The notes under the pieces: model-generated | The model's database searches: none | What the model was told of the DNA's origin: nothing | What the model saw: the letters and a program-made list of their open reading frames with translations, nothing else | Assembly: GCA_964633205.1 (NCBI GenBank) | Contig: CAZWFN010000062.1 | Coordinates: forward strand, 1 to 33,572 | Reading direction: 5' to 3' | Source of the DNA: CAYVQE01 sp964633205 | Lineage (GTDB): Bacteria > Myxococcota > B64-G9 | Length of the DNA: 33,572 nt | Program-made: the position numbers and the translations under genes | Shown: positions 16,418-24,446 of the stretch, in pieces | How the letters are laid out: each line of letters starts with the position of its first letter | Position numbering within the stretch: the first letter of the stretch is position 1

Positions 16418-17310
16418 GGCTGGGGTCCCCTCGGGGCGCCGACCCAGATTCTGACGAGTTGTAGTCGTTGTCCGTCTTGCTCAAGGGTCATGAGCTGCTG
16501 GATGCGGTCGCTGTCCAGATCGCTGACGGACAGCGAGCGGCGGATTCGGGCGCCGTCGGGGCGGGTCTCGGCGACGAGGCGCATGCCTTGCAGCAGGCGG
16601 CCCAGGTTGGCGCGGGCGCGGTTGATGGCGCGGCTTGCGGGGCGCGGGCCGTCCAGCGGGGCGCCGGCGGCGGCGTAGGCGAAACCGTCGTCGCCCACCC
16701 AGGCCACCCGCAGCGTCCAGGCCGGGCGCTGCTCCGGCCCGCAGTCGCAGTCGACCAGGGCTTGCGGCGGCTCGGGGCAGCGGGCTTTGAAGTAGTCGGG
16801 TCCCAGGCCCCAGCCGTCCCGGCGATGGCGGGCCAGCACGTAGATGCGGCCGTCGTCGGCCACGTGGCCCGCCCGCGACTCGACCCCGGCCAGCCGGGCG
16901 CGCACCGGCTGGCCCGGCGCGGCGCCGGTCTCCAGCGCGGCGATGGCGATGGCCGCCCGGTGGAAGGTCATCTCCAGGCCCAGCCGCCGATCGCGTCCCG
17001 GCTCGCCCTCGGTCACCGCCACCGCCCGGACGAAGCCGCCCTGGCGCCAGGCCGGCTGGCCGGCGCGCAGCAGCCAATCGGGCCGCTGCGCGTCGACACA
17101 GCGGCAGGCGAACCGGTTCATGCCGCCGGGCTGGCAGGGCCCGGCGGCGGCGTTCGCGGCCGCCGGCGCGGCGCCGCCCCCGTCGTCGACCGCGCCGCCG
17201 GCCGCATCGTCGCCCCAGCCCGGCGCGTCGCGGATGTCGGCCCCGGCGCAGCCGGCCAAGACCAGGGCTGCGGGCAGCAGACCCGCGCGGATACGCTGCA
17301 GGGTTCGCAT
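16414..17310 (-). CDS. Lipoprotein with LPP20-like features, first gene of a pair
   Basis: Two in-frame ATGs exist (17316 and 17310). GAGGAG lies about 2 nt from the first and 8 nt from the second, so 17310 is preferred (298 residues). A signal peptide with lipobox (LAGC) is followed by a low-complexity Ala/Gly/Asp linker and a Cys-containing domain with RFACRCVD and ALVDCDCG. The repeated layout, RPDWLLRAG and RPAWTLRVAWVGDDGF each followed by an Ala/Arg-rich helix (ASRAINRARANLGRLLQG), resembles the LPP20 pattern in its neighbour, so the pair may be paralogues acting together in the envelope (inference). No enzyme motif is seen. It overlaps the downstream LPP20 gene by 4 bp. Confidence 0.75.
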   Translation of the reverse strand: MRTLQRIRAGLLPAALVLAGCAGADIRDAPGWGDDAAGGAVDDGGGAAPAAANAAAGPCQPGGMNRFACRCVDAQRPDWLLRAGQPAWRQGGFVRAVAVTEGEPGRDRRLGLEMTFHRAAIAIAALETGAAPGQPVRARLAGVESRAGHVADDGRIYVLARHRRDGWGLGPDYFKARCPEPPQALVDCDCGPEQRPAWTLRVAWVGDDGFAYAAAGAPLDGPRPASRAINRARANLGRLLQGMRLVAETRPDGARIRRSLSVSDLDSDRIQQLMTLEQDGQRLQLVRIWVGAPRGPQP

Positions 17311-17466
17311 CGCCATCGCTCCTCGCTTCGGCTGCCGCCGCCGGGGCCGAAGCGCTCGGTTCGCGGATCGCAGCCAGTCTCGCCCGGTCGCGGGCCTTGG
17401 TCAAGCGCCCGGACCTCTTCCCCGCCCGGCTCGAAGAGGCTGTCGCCCGCCGATCCTGCGGGCTGA

Positions 17467-17516
17467 GCCGAGTCGGGTGCGCGGGTCTTGACTCGGCGTC
17501 GCTTCGACCCCACACT
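17467..17516 (+). promoter_or_regulatory. Candidate promoter and operator of the metal-uptake cluster
   Basis: A perfect 8-bp inverted repeat, GCCGAGTC at 17467-17474 and GACTCGGC at 17490-17497, is separated by 15 bp. Its right arm overlaps a -35-like TTGACT (17488-17493), which with a 17-bp spacer reaches CACACT (17511-17516) as a weak -10. The first gene's ATG is 37 nt further on. A metal-responsive repressor such as Zur would suit the position, but the arms do not match any Zur box I know. Confidence 0.4.
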
Positions 17517-17552
17517 TCAATTCAGGACGCACGGGGTCCAAAAGGAAGTCGG

Positions 17553-17969
17553 ATGCGCGCGAGATGGCGACAGCAGCGCCCTTGGCGCCGCGGGGTGGCA
17601 GCGGCAGCCGGGCTGTACCTGGTCAGCTTCCTGGCCCCGCTGCTGCACTTCGCCCTGATCCCGCACACCCTGGACCCGCACAGCGGCCGGCCCGTGGGCC
17701 TGACGGGCCACCGGTCGGCTGCCGCCGCGGCCGACCCGGCGGCCGGCGCGGAGCGGCTGCGTGCGGTCGCCGGCGCACACCACCGGCACGGCCACTGCTG
17801 CTTCGCCGACCACCTCAACGGCCATAGCGCGCTGCAGGCGCCCCTGTCGGGCGCGCCGCATCGGCTGGCCCGCGATCCGGCCCCGCGCGGCGCCGATACC
17901 GGCCCGCTGCACATCCACGACGCGCTGGGCCTGGCCCCCAAGCACTCCCCTCCCGCTCCGCACGGCTAG
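17553..17969 (+). CDS. Small His-rich exported or membrane-anchored protein
   Basis: The ATG at 17553 follows AAAAGGAAG at good spacing and gives 138 residues. An Arg-rich N-terminus leads into a hydrophobic segment (about 14-36, VAAAAGLYLVSFLAPLLHFA) that may be an uncleaved signal anchor. The rest is rich in His: HFALIPHTLDPHSG, GAHHRHGHCCFADHLNGH and HIHD. No family is recognised. The His/Cys clusters and the position at the head of a zinc-type ABC importer cluster suggest metal binding or sensing in the periplasm (inference). A 239-bp gap (17970-18208) separates it from the next gene; it is GC-rich and I see no clear terminator or promoter in it. Confidence 0.7.
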   Translation: MRARWRQQRPWRRGVAAAAGLYLVSFLAPLLHFALIPHTLDPHSGRPVGLTGHRSAAAAADPAAGAERLRAVAGAHHRHGHCCFADHLNGHSALQAPLSGAPHRLARDPAPRGADTGPLHIHDALGLAPKHSPPAPHG

Positions 17970-18208
17970 GCAGCCGCGGTTCTTGGGACCAGCGCCAGCG
18001 CCGCCGCGGAGACGGGCGGACCGCAGCGCAGCCCACGCTCCGCTGGCGGGGCCCGCTGCTCGCCAAGCCCGATGCGGCGCCGCAGCGCTACCCGATCGCG
18101 CGACCGGGCGCCGAGGTCCCGGACCGCGGCTGGAACCCTGCGATGCGAAACGAAAATCAGACGCGCCCCGGGGCAAAGCTGCCCCGGCGGGCGCGGGGAG
18201 TTTCGACC

Positions 18209-19537
18209 ATGAGACAGGCGTACCGATTGCGCCATGCCGGACGCGGCCGGCCCGGATGGACCGGCCGGCCGGCGCTGCTGCTGCTGGGCGCACTGCTGTG
18301 GGCCGGCGCGGCCGGCCCGGCTGCTGCCGGAGCGCAGGCCGGGGCCGATGATGAGAACGACGAAGAGAGAGAAACAGAGCTGGAGGTCGACCCGGACCTG
18401 GCCGAGGCCCTGGCGGCCGACCGGGCGCAGCGCGAGCCGGACCGGCCGGCACCGCTCGACCCGGCGGCCGCGCTGCGCCGCGTGGTTCCGCTGCAGCGGC
18501 TCAACCCCAAGATCAGCCTCATCCTGGACAGCGCCCTGGGTTGGCACAGCCGCAAGCAGCACATCCGCCAGGCCGGCCACGCCCCGGACGACAGCGGCTT
18601 CACCTTGCAGGGCCTGGAGCTGGCCGCCTCGGCCGCAGTCGATCCCTACTTCCGCTTCGACCTGGCCTTCGAGCTGTCGCACCTGCACCTCGAGGAGGCC
18701 TACCTGACCACCCTGGCCCTGCCGGCCAGCCTGCAGCTCCGCGCCGGCTTCTTCAACGCGGCATTCGGCCGCGAGAACCCGCTGCACATCCATTCCTGGA
18801 AGTTCGTCAACCCCTCCCTGATGCACACCCGCTTTCTGGCCGCCGAGCATTTCGCCGGGCTGGGCGCCGAGCTGTCCTGGCTGGCGCCGCTGCCCTGGTA
18901 CCTGCTGGTCACGGTGGAGGTCTTCGACAGCCATGGCAGGTCCGACCTGCGCTCGAGCTCCTTCGGCCGGGTGGAGCTGACCGAAGCGGGCGAGCTGGAC
19001 GGGCCCGAGGACATGGTCTACCTGGCGCGGCTGGAGAGCTTCTTCGCCCTGTCGCCCGACTGGTCGCTCGAGGTGGGCCTGAGCGGCGCCTGGGGCCAGA
19101 GCCCCTACGCACCCGACGACCGGGTGACGCTCTACGGTAGCGACTGGTACCTGAAGTGGCGACCCATCTCCAGCGGCCGCGATCAGCTGGCCGTGGCCCT
19201 GACCATCGAGTACTTGCTGCGCGACACCCAGGTGCCGGGCGACAGCGTGCGCGACCACGGCGGCTACCTGCAGCTCGACGTCCAGCCGGCCAAGCGCTGG
19301 CTGCTGGGCCTGCGCGCCGAAAACGTGGCCGCCATGCGCGGCGTCACGCCCGATCCCGAACGGCTGGGATCCTGGCAGTGGCGCGGCTCGGCGGTGGTCA
19401 CCTTCCTGCCCAGCCACTTTTCCAAGATCCGCCTGCAATACGACGCCGGCCGGGCCCAGGGCCACGGCGGCGCCAGCCACGCCCTGTTCCTGCAGGCCGA
19501 GGTCAGCGCCGGCGAGCACGGCGCCCACGCGTTCTGA
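18209..19537 (+). CDS. Predicted outer-membrane beta-barrel of a metal-uptake cluster
   Basis: The ATG at 18209, with GGGGAG about 8 nt upstream, is preferred over 18143 because it places the signal peptide (RPALLLLGALLWAGAAGPAAA) near the N-terminus; the product is 442 residues. After an acidic linker the mature part shows alternating hydrophobic/polar strands, such as ISLILDSALGW, YFRFDLAFELSHLHLEEAYL and LQLRAGFFNAAFG, typical of porin-type barrels. The end is HGAHAF rather than the classic terminal Phe strand. Similar barrels annotated as zinc-regulated or phosphate-porin-like proteins sit beside ZnuABC systems. Here the stop is 11 nt before the ZnuA-like gene. A role in passing metal or a metallophore across the outer membrane is inference. 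Confidence 0.75.
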   Translation: MRQAYRLRHAGRGRPGWTGRPALLLLGALLWAGAAGPAAAGAQAGADDENDEERETELEVDPDLAEALAADRAQREPDRPAPLDPAAALRRVVPLQRLNPKISLILDSALGWHSRKQHIRQAGHAPDDSGFTLQGLELAASAAVDPYFRFDLAFELSHLHLEEAYLTTLALPASLQLRAGFFNAAFGRENPLHIHSWKFVNPSLMHTRFLAAEHFAGLGAELSWLAPLPWYLLVTVEVFDSHGRSDLRSSSFGRVELTEAGELDGPEDMVYLARLESFFALSPDWSLEVGLSGAWGQSPYAPDDRVTLYGSDWYLKWRPISSGRDQLAVALTIEYLLRDTQVPGDSVRDHGGYLQLDVQPAKRWLLGLRAENVAAMRGVTPDPERLGSWQWRGSAVVTFLPSHFSKIRLQYDAGRAQGHGGASHALFLQAEVSAGEHGAHAF

Positions 19538-19548
19538 GGAGGCGAGCC

Positions 19549-20445
19549 ATGCGCCACATCGTCATCGCTTTGGTCATCGCGCTGATCCTGCCGGTCGCCA
19601 CCCCGGCGGCCGAGCTGCGGGTGGTCAGCACCCTGCCCGATTTCGCCGCCCTGGCCGCCGAGCTGGGCGGCGAGCGGGTAGAGGCCGAGTCGCTGATCCG
19701 CGGCACCCAGGACCCGCACTACGTCGACGCCAAGCCGTCCTTCATCGTCAAGGTCAACCGGGCCGATCTGCTGATCGTCATCGGCCTCGGCCTGGAGGCC
19801 GGCTGGTTGCCGGTGCTGCTGACCCAGGCCCGCAACGGGGCGGTGCAGCCGGGCGGCCGCGGCTATCTCGACGCCTCGCAGGTGGTCACCGTGCGCGAGG
19901 TGCCCATCAACCCGGATCGCTCCATGGGCGACGTGCACGGCGGCGGCAACCCGCACTACTACACCTCGCCGGCCGAGCTGTACCAGGTGGCCCGGGCCAT
20001 CCACCAGCGCCTGCTGGAGCTGGACCCGGACGGCGCCGCGGTCTACCAGCGCCGCTGGCAGGCCTTCGACGAGAAGTACGCGGCCAGAACCGCCGCCTGG
20101 AAACAGGCCCTGGCGCCGCTGGCCGGCGAGCGGGTGGTGGTCTATCACCTGAGCTGGATCTACTTCCTGCGCTGGGCCGGGCTGGAGCGCGCCGGGGCGC
20201 TGGAGCCCAAGCCCGGCATCCCACCCTCGGCCGGCCAGGTCACGCGCCTGTTGGCCCGGGTGCACCACCACGGGGTGCGCTATGTGCTGCAGGAGATCTA
20301 CCATCCCAGCCGGCTGTCGCGCGTCTTCGCCGCCAAGGCCGGCGCCGAGCTGAAGATCCTACCGTCCATGGTCGGAGCCGCGCCCGGCATCGACACCGTC
20401 TGGGACAAGTTCGACCGCATCGTCGAGCTGCTCAGCGATGGTTGA
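19549..20445 (+). CDS. znuA: Metal ABC transporter substrate-binding protein, ZnuA-like
   Basis: The ATG at 19549 has AGGAGG 6 nt upstream; the 298-residue product has a cleavable signal peptide ending TPAA. It belongs to the cluster A-I metal-binding family (ZnuA/TroA/PsaA), which captures Zn or Mn in the periplasm. Likely ligands are His57 (GTQDPHYVDAKPS), His136 (HGGGNPHYYTSP) and His200 (VVVYHLSWIYF). Histidine at the third position favours zinc over manganese, where glutamate is usual. The fourth ligand is unclear (candidates Glu249, His252, Asp282). It lacks the internal His/Asp loop of enterobacterial ZnuA; a separate His-rich lipoprotein encoded next may substitute. It lies between the barrel gene and that lipoprotein, all closely spaced. 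Confidence 0.85.
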   Translation: MRHIVIALVIALILPVATPAAELRVVSTLPDFAALAAELGGERVEAESLIRGTQDPHYVDAKPSFIVKVNRADLLIVIGLGLEAGWLPVLLTQARNGAVQPGGRGYLDASQVVTVREVPINPDRSMGDVHGGGNPHYYTSPAELYQVARAIHQRLLELDPDGAAVYQRRWQAFDEKYAARTAAWKQALAPLAGERVVVYHLSWIYFLRWAGLERAGALEPKPGIPPSAGQVTRLLARVHHHGVRYVLQEIYHPSRLSRVFAAKAGAELKILPSMVGAAPGIDTVWDKFDRIVELLSDG

Positions 20446-20482
20446 GCGCGCTGTCCGCCGAAGCGCTTCGAGGAGGAAAGCC

Positions 20483-20848
20483 ATGCACCGTAAATACAAA
20501 TACACCCTGTTGTCGATCGCCGGCTTGCTGCTGGCCCTGGCTGCCGGCGGCTGCGCCACCGGCCCCGGCTCGGCGCTGGAATGCCCGAGCTGCGACAACG
20601 TCACCGAGCTGCTGGTCGGCGACCAGTGCGTGCCCATCGAACAGGTCGAACCTTGCGGCCCGGACGGCCACGCCCACGGCGACGGCTGCCACTGCTTCTC
20701 GGGCCAGCAGCCGACCACCATCGCCGAGAGCGACTACTGCCTGCAACCGGGCTGCGCGCACGACGATCACGATGACCACGACCCGCACGAGGACCACGAT
20801 CATCAGCTTGCCAGCTCGGGCGCGGTGATCTATACCTCGGAGCCGTGA
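20483..20848 (+). CDS. Small Cys/His/Asp-rich metal-binding lipoprotein
   Basis: The ATG at 20483 is preceded by GAGGAGGAAAG, and the 121-residue product has a signal peptide with lipobox (AGGC, Cys24). The mature part carries CPSC, several more cysteines, HAHGDGCHCF, and a tail at about 93-107 (HDDHDDHDPHEDHDH) very like the His/Asp loop found inside other ZnuA proteins. No named family is recognised. The context, between ZnuA-like and ZnuC-like genes, argues that it stores metal or hands it to the binding protein at the membrane (inference). The 34 nt before the ATPase gene hold no obvious promoter. Confidence 0.75.
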   Translation: MHRKYKYTLLSIAGLLLALAAGGCATGPGSALECPSCDNVTELLVGDQCVPIEQVEPCGPDGHAHGDGCHCFSGQQPTTIAESDYCLQPGCAHDDHDDHDPHEDHDHQLASSGAVIYTSEP

Positions 20849-20882
20849 CCAGCGGAAATCTCGGCATCTTGGGAACCATGCA

Positions 20883-21653
20883 GTGGCTGAGGCCTTGATC
20901 GAGCTGGCCGCGGCGGCCATCGGCCACCGACGGCCGCTGCTGGAAGGCGTCGCGCTGCGCATCGAGCGGGGCGACTTCTGGGGGGTGGTCGGGCCCAACG
21001 GGGCCGGCAAGACCACCCTGGCCATGACCCTGCTGGGCCAGCTGCCGCCGCTGGCCGGCCGGCTGCGCTGGGCGCGGCCCGGGCTGCGCTTCGGCTACGT
21101 GCCCCAACGCCACGCGCTGGATCCCGACTATCCCCTGAGCGCGCTGCAGGTGGCCCTGATGGGTCGCACCGGCCATTTCGGCTGGTGGCGCGGTCCGCGG
21201 GCGGCCGACCGCCAGCGGGCCCTGGCCGAGCTGCGGCGGCTGGGCATGGCCGATGTGGCCGAGCAGCCCTTCCGGGCGCTGTCGGGCGGTGAGAAGCAGC
21301 GGGTGCTGATGGCCCGGGCGCTGGCGACCGAGCCCGACGTGCTGGTGCTGGACGAGCCCACCGAGGGCATCGACCTGACCGGCGAGACCGACGTGATGCA
21401 CTTCCTGCGCCGGCTGCACCGCGACGATGGGCTGACCATCCTGATGATCGAGCACCACATGACCGAGGTCATCAGCCTGGTCGACCACCTGTGCCTGATC
21501 AACCAGCACACCGGCCTGTTCGAGGCCGGCGCGCTGGACGCGCTGCTGACCGAGCAGCGGCTGAGCAGCCTCTACGGCCGGCCGGTGGGCATCGACGTCT
21601 GCGCCGAGCGCACCCATGTCCACGTGCGCGACCCGGAGGCCGACCGTGGCTGA
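20883..21653 (+). CDS. znuC: Metal ABC transporter ATPase, ZnuC-like
   Basis: The 256-residue protein is a complete ABC ATPase: Walker A GPNGAGKTT, Q-loop YVPQR, signature LSGGEKQR, Walker B VLVLDEP and H-loop IEHH. It matches the metal-type (ZnuC/MntB) subfamily in length and context, and would power import through the adjacent permease. Translation appears to begin at GTG 20883; an ATG at 20878 is out of frame and ends after six codons. The ribosome site is weak (GGGAA). The C-terminal ~50 residues (IDVCAERTHVHVRD) contain extra His/Cys. It overlaps the permease gene by 8 bp. Confidence 0.9.
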   Translation: MAEALIELAAAAIGHRRPLLEGVALRIERGDFWGVVGPNGAGKTTLAMTLLGQLPPLAGRLRWARPGLRFGYVPQRHALDPDYPLSALQVALMGRTGHFGWWRGPRAADRQRALAELRRLGMADVAEQPFRALSGGEKQRVLMARALATEPDVLVLDEPTEGIDLTGETDVMHFLRRLHRDDGLTILMIEHHMTEVISLVDHLCLINQHTGLFEAGALDALLTEQRLSSLYGRPVGIDVCAERTHVHVRDPEADRG

Positions 21654-22530
21654 GCTGCCGGACTTCTGGGAGAGCTGGTACGTCTGGCGCGAGGCCATGG
21701 CGGTGGCCCTGATCGCGGCCGCGGCGCTGGCCTATCTGGGCGTCTGGGTGGCGGTCAAGAAGGTCACCTGGGTGCCGCTGGCCCTGTCGCAGGTCTCGGC
21801 GGTCGGGGTGGTGCTGGCCTTTCTGATCCACGAGCTGCTGGGCGTGCACCAGGCCGGCGACCGGACCCTGCTGCTGGCGCTGGACCCGGCCTGGTTTTCC
21901 TTCGCCGTGGGCGTGGCCGCGGCCGTCTACTTCGGCCACCCGCGGCTGGGCGGGCCGCGCGGCGTGGTGGTGGCCTACCTGGTGGCCTCGGCCCTGGTGC
22001 TGCTGATCGGCGGCTTCGTGCGCCAGGACGTCCACGACGTCAAGTCCATCCTGTTCGGCCAGACCGTGCTGGCCGAGCTGGCCCAGGTGTGGCTGGTGGC
22101 GGCGGCCGCGCTGGCGGTTGCCGTGGTGCACTTTCTGTTCTACCGCCGCTTCTTGTTCGCCTCCTTCGATCCAGCCGCGGCCGGCGCCGCCGGCCTGCGG
22201 GTCTTCGGCTTGGAGGTGCTGCTCTACGCCACCTTCGCGGTCATGCTCTCGGCCGCCACCCGCACCATGGGCGCCCTGCCCGCCTTCGGCCTGTGCGTGC
22301 TGCCGGCGCTGGCCGGGCTGCGGCTGGCGCGCAGCATGCCCGGCGCCTTCGCGGTGGCGGTGGTCGTCGGCCTGGCCGCGGCCGGGTTGGGTTACTATAT
22401 CTCGTTCACCCTGTCGATGCGCCACGCCATCGAGCTGTCGACCGGCGGCAGCATGGTGGCGGTGGCCGGCCTGCTGCTGGCCCTGTGCCGGGGACTGGGC
22501 CGGCTGCGTCACGGCCCACGCCAGCGCTGA
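21646..22530 (+). CDS. znuB: Metal ABC transporter permease, ABC-3 family, ZnuB-like
   Basis: The GTG at 21646 has GGAGG 8 nt upstream and overlaps the ATPase stop (GTGGCTGA), so the two are translationally coupled. The 294-residue product has about eight hydrophobic helices spread along its length, with the conserved family region GVVLAFLIHELLG early and TRTMGALPAFGLCVLPALAG late. ABC-3 permeases import Zn, Mn or Fe. Together with the two preceding genes it forms a complete importer. The next gene begins 22 bp downstream, probably on the same transcript. Confidence 0.88.
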   Translation: MAELPDFWESWYVWREAMAVALIAAAALAYLGVWVAVKKVTWVPLALSQVSAVGVVLAFLIHELLGVHQAGDRTLLLALDPAWFSFAVGVAAAVYFGHPRLGGPRGVVVAYLVASALVLLIGGFVRQDVHDVKSILFGQTVLAELAQVWLVAAAALAVAVVHFLFYRRFLFASFDPAAAGAAGLRVFGLEVLLYATFAVMLSAATRTMGALPAFGLCVLPALAGLRLARSMPGAFAVAVVVGLAAAGLGYYISFTLSMRHAIELSTGGSMVAVAGLLLALCRGLGRLRHGPRQR

Positions 22531-22552
22531 GCCCTTTGCGGAGGTATGATCG

Positions 22553-24430
22553 ATGAGCCTGGAGCCGATGCGATTCTCCATCCTGGTCGAGTGCAGAAAG
22601 TGCGGCTCGTCCATCCCCATCAACGGCCTGACCCCCAGCCTGCTGTGCGCAAACTGCAGCCAGGTGATGCGGGTCGCGGAGCCGCACTGGCTGCGGTTGA
22701 TCGGCGACTTCATCCGCGACGATCTGCGCGCGCGCAAGGGCGGGTGCAGCAACTCCGAGGTGCTGGCGCCCTGGGGCAAGTTCAGCGTCGAGCACGGCCA
22801 CAGCGATCCGATCTGCCCGCACTGCGACCAGCCACTGCCGGCGGCGGCCTGGCAGCCGCTGAACGAGCCGTTGTTCTGCCCGCACTGCGGCAAGCAGATC
22901 CCGCTGCGCCGGCCACCGGAATGGTTCGCAGCTGTGCAGCCGGGTGCCCGCTGGCTGCTGGGCGAGACCTTCGAGGTGGCGGCCGAGAAAGAGACCGAGC
23001 AGGAGCCGGTCAGCATCCACTGCATCAACTGCGGTGCCAGCCTGGCCATCGACGGCTCGGCGCGCACCGTGGTCTGCAAGTACTGCAACTCGGACAACTA
23101 CCTGCCGGACCAGCTCTGGCTGCGGCTGCACCCGGCCTCGATCCGCAAGCCCTGGTCCATCCTGTTCGACCTCGGCCCGGCCGGCTACGGGCTGCCCGAC
23201 GAGATCGAGTACTTCTGCGACGTGGCCCACGCCCCGGACGGCGGCCTGATCGCCGCCTTCATCGAGGAGGAGCCCGACGAGGAAGACTACGACGAAGAAG
23301 AGGAAGAAGATGAGGATGAGGATGAGGATGAGCAGGAGGAAGACGAGGAGCGGGAGGACGGCGGCCGGCCGACCCGGGCGCGGCTGATCAAGTTCGACCC
23401 GCAGGGGCTAGTCGCCTGGGTGCGCCGCGACATCGACTTCGACGACGAGGCCCGCCTGGAGTGCACCCCGGACGGCCAGACGCTGGCGCTGGTGCTGTCC
23501 GGCGGCAAGGGCTTCGTCTTCATCGACCCGCAGACCGGGCGCAGCCTGGGCCGGCTGGACTGCCCCGACACCACCGGCGAGCAGGAGGACCAGCCGCCGG
23601 AGAAGCGGCGGCCGATGCAGCTATACAACGCCGAGGGCGTGGCCCTGGCGCCCGACGGCACGCTGGTGCTGCTGCGCAACGGTCCGGCCGATGCCGAGCC
23701 GGTCTTCACCCGCTACACCCGCGAGGGCCGACCCCTGCCCATGTGGCCCGAAGAGCCGGAAGAGGAAGGGCAAGCCGAACAGCCGGCTGAGTGCGAACCC
23801 GTGGCACCCCAGTCGGACAGCGGCGGTGTGGGCGACTTTTTCCGCCGCCTGTTCGGCGGCGGCCGGCCCCAGCCGGCCCCGGCCGCGCCCGAACCGCAGG
23901 CGATCGAACCCGCCGACTGGGATGCCCTGCCCGACCGGCTGCTGGTGCCGCCGCGCGACGTGGCCTTCACCTTCAGCCCCGGCGGCGACCTGATCCTGGT
24001 CTCCCGCGAGCGCGATCGGCTGGCCCACTACGACCCCAGCGGCAAGCTGGTCGAGACGCACCGGCTGGTGGGCCTGCCCGAGGAGGTCAACGACTGGGGC
24101 CCCATCGGCGCCGATGAGCTGGAAAACGTCTACCTGGCCTACCTGCCGGACCAGTACTGGGAATCGGGCGGCGGCCTGCACCTGCTGCGGGTGCCGCTGG
24201 GCGGCCAGCCCGAGATCTACCGCGGCTGGCACGTCGACCCGGAATGCCCGCTGGGCGACTCCGGCGGCCAGATGAAGGTGCGCACCGACGGCAGCCTCTA
24301 CCTGGGCGACGATCTCGACAACCTGCGGGTGGTCTCGCCCGAGGGCCGGCTCGTCTTCCGCACCCCGGCCACGGTCGAGCTCGACGCGGTCGACTGCCAG
24401 CGCTATCGGCAGCACAATAGGAAAAAGTAG
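22553..24430 (+). CDS. Zinc-ribbon, acidic-tract and propeller-like protein of unknown function
   Basis: Starting at ATG 22553 behind GGAGG, the 625-residue protein has three predicted zinc ribbons: CX2C pairs at 14/17 with 32/35, 88/91 with 109/112, and 157/160 with 175/178. An extremely acidic tract of Asp/Glu (about 238-269) follows. The second half has repeating blade-like segments (LECTPDGQTLALVLSGGKGF, EGVALAPDGTLVLLRNG, VAFTFSPGGDLILVSRER, MKVRTDGSLYLGDDLDNL), suggesting a beta-propeller. A Pro/Ala linker with DFFRRLFGGGR interrupts it. No signal peptide is visible, so it is probably cytoplasmic. It sits 22 bp after the zinc importer permease gene, which makes shared regulation plausible, but a metal-related function is inference only. 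Confidence 0.85.
   Translation: MSLEPMRFSILVECRKCGSSIPINGLTPSLLCANCSQVMRVAEPHWLRLIGDFIRDDLRARKGGCSNSEVLAPWGKFSVEHGHSDPICPHCDQPLPAAAWQPLNEPLFCPHCGKQIPLRRPPEWFAAVQPGARWLLGETFEVAAEKETEQEPVSIHCINCGASLAIDGSARTVVCKYCNSDNYLPDQLWLRLHPASIRKPWSILFDLGPAGYGLPDEIEYFCDVAHAPDGGLIAAFIEEEPDEEDYDEEEEEDEDEDEDEQEEDEEREDGGRPTRARLIKFDPQGLVAWVRRDIDFDDEARLECTPDGQTLALVLSGGKGFVFIDPQTGRSLGRLDCPDTTGEQEDQPPEKRRPMQLYNAEGVALAPDGTLVLLRNGPADAEPVFTRYTREGRPLPMWPEEPEEEGQAEQPAECEPVAPQSDSGGVGDFFRRLFGGGRPQPAPAAPEPQAIEPADWDALPDRLLVPPRDVAFTFSPGGDLILVSRERDRLAHYDPSGKLVETHRLVGLPEEVNDWGPIGADELENVYLAYLPDQYWESGGGLHLLRVPLGGQPEIYRGWHVDPECPLGDSGGQMKVRTDGSLYLGDDLDNLRVVSPEGRLVFRTPATVELDAVDCQRYRQHNRKK
23309..23332 (+). repeat. GATGAG hexanucleotide repeat (4 copies) in the acidic tract
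   Basis: Four perfect GATGAG units, in frame and encoding Asp-Glu, lie within a longer purine-rich run (about 23280-23360). Slippage would lengthen or shorten the acidic tract without shifting frame. Confidence 0.85.
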
Positions 24431-24446
24431 GAGGTTGCCACACGCC

